DNA of 64,000 nt from Aporhodopirellula aestuarii (GTDB lineage: Bacteria > Planctomycetota > Planctomycetia > Pirellulales > Pirellulaceae): contig NZ_JAMQBK010000024.1 of assembly GCF_023701485.1 (NCBI RefSeq), positions 1 through 64,000 on the forward strand, in the 5' to 3' direction. This document shows positions 58,309 to 64,000 of the stretch, one piece after another (position 1 is the stretch's first letter; every line of letters begins with the position of its first letter). The notes under the pieces are model-generated. The model did no database searches. It was not told the DNA's origin and saw only the letters and a list, made by a program, of their open reading frames with translations. The translations under genes and the position numbers were made by a program.

Positions 58309-59209
58309 GGCAGGAGTTTTCTCCCAATTCGCAGAATCGAAAGTTGTCAGGTGGTGTCACATGGGCAAAATGCTTGATGTGCTCGCGTTGGAACACATGC
58401 ACCTCGCCAGCAGAGAGGTAAGCCGCCCATGTCGAGAAACTCGAATTGGCGGGAACCAGAATGTCGGCGTTCACCAACGCTCGGAAATGGCGACGCACGT
58501 CTTTCCGGTGACCTAGATTTAGCTCGCACCTTTTGATCGTTCTCAAATCAGCAGCATTGATGGCTTCGCTATAAATGGTGATTTCAGATTCTGGATTGAG
58601 CCCTCGAAAGTGATCGACGCATTGCTGGTAAAACTCTGCGTTCCAAACCTTGCCCGGTCCCATCGACTTGAATAATCTGCTCTGGGGATTCGCGACATCG
58701 CCTCGTCTAGCATGAATGGCAATCCGGGTCGGGCTGCCTGCGTTTCGCAGAGGCCGAGGACCACGCCATAGCATTTGACAAAGCTGATCGATCAGAGCTT
58801 GATACGTGCCCGAAGGAATGAGCCCTTCATTTTCCCAGTTGTGGACCTGGAAGAGATGGATGCGACAAAGCCCGGTCAATTGAATGACTGTTGTCGCCGA
58901 AGGCACTCGTTTTGATTCGATCCAATCAAGCAACCACGCGACGTCCTCGAATCGCATCCCACCCCAGCCAGCCCGGTTGGTGCGATACTCGATAGGGGCG
59001 ATTCCCAATGGCTCGCTCGCCAATTGTTCTCGAACCCCCACGACTGGAATGATTCTCTGGCGAGTCCAATCCTGATTGAAGGTCGCCTGCCCGCCGCTCA
59101 ATTGAGCAACGATCACGGACGTAAAAAGGTCCTTCAGGCAATGACCGGAACGGCCACCACTGGATTGTCGATAGCTGACAAACAAGCGTTCGGTGTTGGA
59201 ATGCGTCAT
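58301..59209 (-). CDS. GT11-like fucosyltransferase family protein
   Basis: 302 aa. TRIAIHARRGDVANP has the HxRRGD motif that binds GDP in alpha-1,2/1,6-fucosyltransferases and related O-FUT enzymes. SEITIYSEAINAADL and LVNADILVPANSSFSTWAAY are the typical later blocks. It probably transfers fucose or a similar sugar. It overlaps both neighbours (4 bp upstream, 8 bp downstream), so it is an integral operon member. Confidence 0.8.
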   Translation of the reverse strand: MTHSNTERLFVSYRQSSGGRSGHCLKDLFTSVIVAQLSGGQATFNQDWTRQRIIPVVGVREQLASEPLGIAPIEYRTNRAGWGGMRFEDVAWLLDWIESKRVPSATTVIQLTGLCRIHLFQVHNWENEGLIPSGTYQALIDQLCQMLWRGPRPLRNAGSPTRIAIHARRGDVANPQSRLFKSMGPGKVWNAEFYQQCVDHFRGLNPESEITIYSEAINAADLRTIKRCELNLGHRKDVRRHFRALVNADILVPANSSFSTWAAYLSAGEVHVFQREHIKHFAHVTPPDNFRFCELGENSCHD

Positions 59210-59859
59210 GGGGTCGTCACCTGCGTGGCGGACACAGAAGGCTGCCTCAAGAAGCAGTCCGGTAATTGATCAAGCTCGGTCCGGAAGTCTCCGTACATCG
59301 CCAACAGTCCGTTGCGAACATCAATCGGTAAGTCGTTAAGGCGGGACTGGCGTGGTTGGTTCGCTGGAAAGTCGTCGACAAACGATCTCGGCAAGCCCGC
59401 AAAACACGCGATTGCTTCGACGTTGTCATGCATCGTTTCATAGCGAACGAACAGCGTCGGAACGGCAAGGTAAAACGAATGCCAATTTTGGAAATGACGC
59501 TTGATCGGCAGTCGATCGACTCGGTGCCTTGCGTAGCTGTGCAGGGTTGTGCCTGATCCGATAATGGACTTGCTGGCTTGGAAACGCTGCAGCTTGCGAG
59601 ATTGCTGTGATTGGTAGTTGCGTCGAAAGAGCGAGATCACTGAGTCGATTGGATCACCGAAGACGTAGACATATTTCGCCGTGCCACCAACATCTGTCGG
59701 CGGGATGGGGATGTGTTTCAAACCATCGTGATCGGATGGGTGATTCGTCTTTCGGAATTTACCAATGTGCCGGAGAAGCATCGTTGTGCCGACGCCTCCG
59801 ACTGAGGCGACCAGCACCTCAATACCCGATGGAAGCACACCGCTGGGTTGATTAGACAT
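59206..59859 (-). CDS. Sulfotransferase-like protein
   Basis: 217 aa. LVASVGGVGTTMLLRHIGKF is a PAPS-binding P-loop-like 5' motif; VYVFGDPIDSVISLFRRNYQ corresponds to the 3'-phosphate-binding segment (RDPxxxxxS-like with GDP) and LFVRYETMHDN to the next strand. The family normally moves sulfate from PAPS to sugars or tyrosine. It is slightly short. It lies in ATGA overlap with the fucosyltransferase-like gene. Confidence 0.75.
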   Translation of the reverse strand: MSNQPSGVLPSGIEVLVASVGGVGTTMLLRHIGKFRKTNHPSDHDGLKHIPIPPTDVGGTAKYVYVFGDPIDSVISLFRRNYQSQQSRKLQRFQASKSIIGSGTTLHSYARHRVDRLPIKRHFQNWHSFYLAVPTLFVRYETMHDNVEAIACFAGLPRSFVDDFPANQPRQSRLNDLPIDVRNGLLAMYGDFRTELDQLPDCFLRQPSVSATQVTTP

Positions 59860-60604
59860 TCACGACACCTCCACCCGGCATCCGCATCGAATGAAAGCCG
59901 TGCTTACGAAGTCCAATCGCTCGGAACTTTGAACGATGTCGCAGCACGCGGTAATCTTTCGACTCGACGTGCTCGTGCCGAATGAAACAGTCACCAGCAA
60001 CCGCGACGTTCAATTCGGCAAGTTTGGCACGGTAGAAGAACTCCCAGTGTTCCAGTGTTTTCAGTTCTCCATCCCAACGAAGTTCGCGAATCGTTTCGGT
60101 TCGAGCGAGGAACGCATTGGACGACATGTCGCACCAGGCGACATAGCCGTTTCGCCGTGTCTCACCGCGATGGACCCAGATTCGTTTACCGTTCATAAGC
60201 TTGGACAGCATTGTTGGTCTTCCGCCGCTTCCTTGGCGAACTCCGAGTATGTCGATCGGGTTGGCGGCAAAGCGTTTGCAAACCCGATCAAGATTCAAGT
60301 TGGACGTGACAACGTGGTCGTCGTCGAGCATGAAGACGAAGGGGGTTTCCACAGCATCGATCGCGATGTTTCGACCGATGCTGACGCCGACATCAAAATC
60401 CGCTGGATGAATGACCTGGCATGCCACCGCAGACTCGGGGAATTTCTGTGAAAACCGCAGTTCAGGCTTACCGTCGTCGACCACAATGATTTTGGGATCG
60501 CCAATGTGCTCACGCAACGACTGGACCAGCCGATGGCAGGACCAAGGTCGGTGAATCGTCTTGATGCAGAACGTAATGTCTGCGGTTGAAATACTATTTC
60601 CCAT
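59852..60604 (-). CDS. GT-A glycosyltransferase
   Basis: 250 aa. FCIKTIHRPWSCHRLVQSLR, the NRNIAID-type loop and FMLDDDHVV (DxD metal site) show a family 2-like GT-A fold. It is the intact paralogue of the gene at 57721-58308. Its end (HGFHSMRMPGGG) completes the C-terminal part missing there. It overlaps the sulfotransferase-like gene by 8 bp and starts 5 bp after the upstream gene. Confidence 0.85.
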   Translation of the reverse strand: MGNSISTADITFCIKTIHRPWSCHRLVQSLREHIGDPKIIVVDDGKPELRFSQKFPESAVACQVIHPADFDVGVSIGRNIAIDAVETPFVFMLDDDHVVTSNLNLDRVCKRFAANPIDILGVRQGSGGRPTMLSKLMNGKRIWVHRGETRRNGYVAWCDMSSNAFLARTETIRELRWDGELKTLEHWEFFYRAKLAELNVAVAGDCFIRHEHVESKDYRVLRHRSKFRAIGLRKHGFHSMRMPGGGVVNV

Positions 60605-60609
60605 GATGC

Positions 60610-61986
60610 TTACCCAAACTTCCGGAGATCAGGATTGACGTGTTCGATCGCCGACTGGATTTCACCCGGAGTCGGCGTGATTCCGAGGAACTCGATCAGA
60701 TTGCCGATCACTTCCTCGGGATACGTCACCAACTCGGCGAACTCGATTCGGAACACCGGCACGTCGGGATGTTCCGCGATAAAATTGTCTCGGTGGTCGC
60801 GGAGACTGCGTTGCAAAACCTCGCACTCCTCATCGTTCGCCGCGAACCATTGGCCACGATGTTTCTCGCTACGGTTTTGCAGCGAACGAATCGACGCTTC
60901 GATGTCTCGTTCGACGGAGATGATTCGCAGTGAATCGCCAAGTCCGGCGTGAAGGTGATTCACGAATCGACACAAGTGCGGATACTTCGCTCCCGACACA
61001 GTCTTGTCGCGGTTGGCTTCAGATTTGCGACTGACAATCCACGACTTGAGCATTTGCGTCAGTTGAATATCGCTGACATTCGGGTCCGTTGCAGGGAACC
61101 GCATCACCTTTTCACAAAGCTGTGCCAGTCCGACTGCTTCGCCGCCTCCGGTCGCTTCGTAGCCACCGAGTTGGTTGCCCATGTGAACACCCAGGTGATG
61201 CATCACCATGGCGACGCATGACGTGCCGGCGCGGTGCGGGCCAAGCACGGCAAAGAACGGTGCGTCGGAGTGATCCGCATTCTTTGCATCGTTGAAGAAC
61301 CGTGTTTGACTCCACTTGCGACCGCAGATATTCGATTTGGTCGGCAGTTGTCCAACGAGCCAGCGATCCGGCGTGTAGACCGCGATGGATTCCTTCTGGA
61401 CATTATTTCCTTGAACTAGAGCCTGGTAGCGACGCTGGATCAGCCGACCGAGGTGATGGTCGATGTGATGCTTGGAATGCCAATCGTTCCAGGTCAAATG
61501 GCGATACAACGTCTTCATTGCGTTACGTCCTCGCACCATGAACGCGTGCGTGCGATTCACGTTGTACGGACGATAGACGTGTTCGCTGACCTTGTGCGGC
61601 GGATTCTTACCGGCATAGAGGTGTTGGCCACCGAGATACGCCATGCCCCAGTCGGCTGGCAGTTCCGCGATGAATTCCTGCAACCGCTCGCAGAAGTCGT
61701 CGCCGAATCCCGCGTCGTCTTCGAAGACCACGTAGGAATCGATTCCTTCAATGAGGCACTTTTCCAGAATCAGGCAGTGTGATCGGTAACAACCCCAAGC
61801 CCCGTTGCCAGCTTTCCACTGGGGAGGTGTTGCGCAGCGGCGGCCGTCGATCGCGGCGAAGCGTTCGGGTTGGGGGAACGGCCAGGGATCCGGGAGTTGC
61901 TGCAGCCACTCTTTGAGTCGGTCTTCTCGACGATCGAGGTTCATTAGGAAGGATCGTTCGACGATGCTGCGGTCACGCGTGATCAT
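60610..61986 (-). CDS. GT25-type glycosyltransferase fused to a sulfotransferase
   Basis: About 458 aa from ATG 61986 (ATG 62010 also possible). N-terminal half: FLMNLDRREDRLKEWLQQL, GCYRSHCLILEKCLIEGIDS and VVFEDDAGFGDDF, the LPS glycosyltransferase family 25 pattern with its ED(D) site. C-terminal half, from about residue 245: FFAVLGPHRAGTSCVAMVMH P-loop and VERDIEASIRSLQNRSEKHR, a sulfotransferase. Fusion implies sequential addition of a sugar and a sulfate. It overlaps the Cys-rich gene by 14 bp. Confidence 0.85.
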   Translation of the reverse strand: MITRDRSIVERSFLMNLDRREDRLKEWLQQLPDPWPFPQPERFAAIDGRRCATPPQWKAGNGAWGCYRSHCLILEKCLIEGIDSYVVFEDDAGFGDDFCERLQEFIAELPADWGMAYLGGQHLYAGKNPPHKVSEHVYRPYNVNRTHAFMVRGRNAMKTLYRHLTWNDWHSKHHIDHHLGRLIQRRYQALVQGNNVQKESIAVYTPDRWLVGQLPTKSNICGRKWSQTRFFNDAKNADHSDAPFFAVLGPHRAGTSCVAMVMHHLGVHMGNQLGGYEATGGGEAVGLAQLCEKVMRFPATDPNVSDIQLTQMLKSWIVSRKSEANRDKTVSGAKYPHLCRFVNHLHAGLGDSLRIISVERDIEASIRSLQNRSEKHRGQWFAANDEECEVLQRSLRDHRDNFIAEHPDVPVFRIEFAELVTYPEEVIGNLIEFLGITPTPGEIQSAIEHVNPDLRKFG

Positions 61987-62530
61987 CGTCGTCTGGTTCG
62001 GGTGCGCCATCGGGGAACTTTTTCTGGAACCTTCGAATGGCAGTGGTGACGAGTGACTTGGCGATGGTGCGGGTGAATCTTCCATGGGGTAGGCCTCGTG
62101 CTTCGGCTTCTTCAAGTAACCAATCTGTGATCGTTTCGATGTTCTGCAAACAGCCTTCGACGCCCCAGTCGTTCATCGTGTCGGCGCGGGTGTCGCAGTT
62201 GCAGGAGTCGGTCGGCCGAGCGAACCAAGCGAGCATCTTCTTGAGTTCGTTGCCGGGACCGGGGCGGTAGTCGGCGATCTTGAGTGTTGTCGGTTCGGGC
62301 TCGCGATCGGGCAGATAACTGCGGAGCATCGCGTGCAGTTCCCGCGTGTCTTGCTTGCGGCGTTTCTTGTTGACCAGTGCCATCCCGATCGTGACGACGT
62401 TGATCGCTCGCGGGTTGGATTCGTTCTGACACGCGTTGCACGCGGCGGGTGTGACTTTGGCTGGGCAGCCCGCCATGCCCGAGGCGACTTTGCAAACGTT
62501 GTCGTTGGTCAGATGCGGACAGTGGATCAT
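61973..62530 (-). CDS. Cys-rich protein with N-terminal zinc-binding-like motif
   Basis: 185 aa. IHCPHLTNDNVCKVASGMAG then CPAKVTPAACNACQNES gives six cysteines in 35 residues, suggesting a metal-bound finger. The remainder is helical and soluble, with a later DSCNCDTRAD pair and an acidic end. I know no function; it is reminiscent of small proteins seen with planctomycete surface or phage-like gene clusters, but that is only an impression. ATGA overlap with the Ser-rich gene (62527-62530). Confidence 0.75.
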   Translation of the reverse strand: MIHCPHLTNDNVCKVASGMAGCPAKVTPAACNACQNESNPRAINVVTIGMALVNKKRRKQDTRELHAMLRSYLPDREPEPTTLKIADYRPGPGNELKKMLAWFARPTDSCNCDTRADTMNDWGVEGCLQNIETITDWLLEEAEARGLPHGRFTRTIAKSLVTTAIRRFQKKFPDGAPEPDDDDHA

Positions 62531-64000
62531 GCGGTCATCCCCGCGACTTCGCCGTCATAGGCTCCGCTGCTTGATGGCGGTTCGCCGGGATCTTCGCAAT
62601 CGCTGTCGACTAGCTCCCAACCGCAAGACCAAACCCAAGTGCTGTTGCACGGCTCGCTCGATCCTTCGCTGCTGGTGTGTGACGGTTCGTCGGTTGAGTC
62701 GACTTCGGATCGACTGTCGACGGATGGATCATCGACAGAGGGATCGTGGCTTTCATCGCGGCTGCCGCTTGGCTCGTTAGAATCGCTTTCGTCGCGGGAG
62801 TCGCTGCTGGCGTCGAAGTCGAAGTCGGAGTCGTCGACCGATGGCGTGGCGCTGTCGTCGGATCGTGAATCGTGCGGCGGTCCGCTTTGACTATCGCTGG
62901 GGGCGAAGGACGAACCGTCGAACGTGCTGGGCGGGTTGGCTGAATCGGAGGCGTCGGATTGCGATGTCTTGGAGTCGGAATCATCGGATGCCGATTCGGA
63001 ATTGTCGCTGGTTGATTCGGATTCGCTGGTGCTTGTGCTTTGGCTCGAGCTCGCACTTCCGCTGCCTGCGGACGACGCCGAGTGATCGCTGGCTGAGGTC
63101 GACCGGTGACGTGATCCGGAGTCGCTCTCGTCGGGTGGCGAACCGCTGTCATCGCTTTGGTCCGAGGCGGAGCCTTCGGAATCACTTTGCGACTCGCTCG
63201 AAATTGAATCCGAATCGGATTGCGAACTGTCGCTGGTTGATCGGCTGGAAGCCGAACCAGACAAGGATGACTCAGATGGTTTGGATTTGCTTTCCGAGAT
63301 CGAGTCGCTCGCTGAGCTGGCCGAATCGCTGCTACTGGCGTCCGCGCTAGAACTGTCTGATGACGTGCTGCTCGCAGTCGACGATGACTTACTGGAGAGT
63401 GATGAGTCGCTTGAGGTCGACGACAGACTCGATGAACTGGGGCTGCTGGATTTGCTTGATGCGGAGCTGGATGACGACGAAAGCGAACTGCTGGAATTCG
63501 ATGAGAGACTACTTGAGCTCGAACTGCTCAGCGAGCTGCTACTCGAGGATGAGCTGCTCGAGGGGCTGCTGGATGATGAAGACGATGAACTGGACGAAGA
63601 CGAATCGCTCGATGATGAGCTGTCCGATGATGATGAACTAGACGAGCTGCTGCCGTCACAGCATCGGCATCCGATCGTTACATAGTCGCCTGTATCTTCG
63701 TGGAAGTGACAAATGATCTGCTGCGACGCCAGCAACGCGTAGTCGCAGACGTTGTAAACCGATACTTTGACGCCGATCGGTCGCCACTGCGAACCATCAA
63801 ATCGAAGTTCGCGGGCGGTGCCCCAAGATTTCGCTTTGAGTCGCTTGGTCGGTTTGCATAAAAGCGTCTGCTTTGGCGGGTCGATGACCCAGGAGTGGCG
63901 ACCGTCGAACGTGACGACGAGGTATTGGTCTTCACCGGTGCCTTCGATTGGTCCACGGATGCGCTGTGATGAATGATTACGAGCCGTGATGCGGACGGTC
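62527..64000 (-). CDS. Ser/Asp-rich repeat protein, 5' end outside the window
   Basis: The frame is open from 64000 to TGA at 62527-62529: about 490 codons, and the Met at 63735 is internal. The visible N-terminal ~120 residues are a folded, beta-rich domain (DQYLVVTFDGRHSWVIDPPK; GVKVSVYNVCDYALLASQQI) ending in IGCRCCDG. Then come ~330 residues made almost only of Ser with Asp, Glu and Ala, first poly-Ser, later SD/SE repeats. A short Trp/Cys-containing end follows (STWVWSCGWELVDSDCEDPG). It resembles a glycosylated linker or fibre; the operon's transferases may act on it. Confidence 0.8.
   Translation of the reverse strand, partial: TVRITARNHSSQRIRGPIEGTGEDQYLVVTFDGRHSWVIDPPKQTLLCKPTKRLKAKSWGTARELRFDGSQWRPIGVKVSVYNVCDYALLASQQIICHFHEDTGDYVTIGCRCCDGSSSSSSSSSDSSSSSDSSSSSSSSSSSSSPSSSSSSSSSSLSSSSSSSLSSNSSSSLSSSSSSASSKSSSPSSSSLSSTSSDSSLSSKSSSTASSTSSDSSSADASSSDSASSASDSISESKSKPSESSLSGSASSRSTSDSSQSDSDSISSESQSDSEGSASDQSDDSGSPPDESDSGSRHRSTSASDHSASSAGSGSASSSQSTSTSESESTSDNSESASDDSDSKTSQSDASDSANPPSTFDGSSFAPSDSQSGPPHDSRSDDSATPSVDDSDFDFDASSDSRDESDSNEPSGSRDESHDPSVDDPSVDSRSEVDSTDEPSHTSSEGSSEPCNSTWVWSCGWELVDSDCEDPGEPPSSSGAYDGEVAGMTA

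Noticed and set aside
63281-63685. Acidic Leu/Asp/Glu-rich plus-strand open frame of 134 codons
   Set aside because: It is the antisense of the poly-Ser/Asp coding run; the low-complexity pattern is forced by the other strand.

Overview
The window looks like chromosomal DNA of a planctomycete of the Pirellulaceae (Rhodopirellula-like) type. Reasons: a DUF1559 pseudopilin with the phylum's typical N-terminal signature next to a small lipoprotein, a signal-peptide sulfatase, a DUF2961 protein, few Shine-Dalgarno sites, tRNAs without encoded CCA, moderate GC, and many short dispersed intergenic repeats. This is inference from gene content; no rRNA marker is present.

Layout. 1-4.8 kb: a ~204-bp tandem repeat, two hypothetical genes, a HEAT-repeat remnant, an orphan ribbon-helix-helix gene, then TspO, SOUL and DCC-thioredoxin-like genes. 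4.8-33 kb: a two-armed defence island around one divergent promoter region (13273-13537). The left arm (minus) runs XRE regulator, NERD membrane protein, GmrSD-like DUF262/DUF1524 protein, HIT-PLD-helicase-DUF3427 giant, LexA-like S24 peptidase, PrpE-like phosphatase and a cyclic-phosphate-processing receiver protein; the last four genes abut or overlap. The right arm (plus) runs a DEAD/DEAH helicase-DUF1998 protein with a Vsr-like C-terminus, a DrmD-like SNF2 helicase, a 1570-aa Eco57I-type methylase, an SMC/DUF2326-like ATPase, a receiver protein, a soluble histidine kinase, a CBS-HEPN protein and a PLD protein. It resembles class 1 DISARM (DrmD, methylase, PLD) but has no separate DrmA and DrmB and adds a two-component pair, an SMC-like ATPase and a candidate RNase.

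33-41 kb is rubble and accessory DNA: a Ro60/TROVE 3' fragment, a B12-binding radical SAM gene, an intact IS3-family element (30-bp inverted repeats, TCT target duplication), remnants of IS1182-, IS4- and IS66-like transposases, the DUF1559 pair, a chalcone-isomerase-like protein and a SEC-C protein. 41.0-46.6 kb is a dense minus-strand array in which I count 32 tRNA genes covering 19 amino acids (no Cys seen). Inside it lie a SPFH gene, a small unknown gene and two plus-strand four-helix-bundle genes. Several tRNAs are odd, including three tRNA-Leu with short variable loops.

46.6-56.2 kb holds ordinary metabolic genes (DUF1569, CoA-binding, GNAT, sugar acetyltransferase, DUF2961, sulfatase, phosphoesterase, HD, AlkD) with gene fragments between them. 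56.3-64 kb is one tightly overlapping minus-strand operon: a Ser/Asp-rich protein entering from the window edge, a Cys-rich protein, four glycosyltransferase-type genes, a sulfotransferase-like protein, a radical SAM protein and a Pro-rich protein. It reads as a system that makes and decorates a surface or appendage protein. One glycosyltransferase carries an in-frame TGA before a conserved C-terminus.
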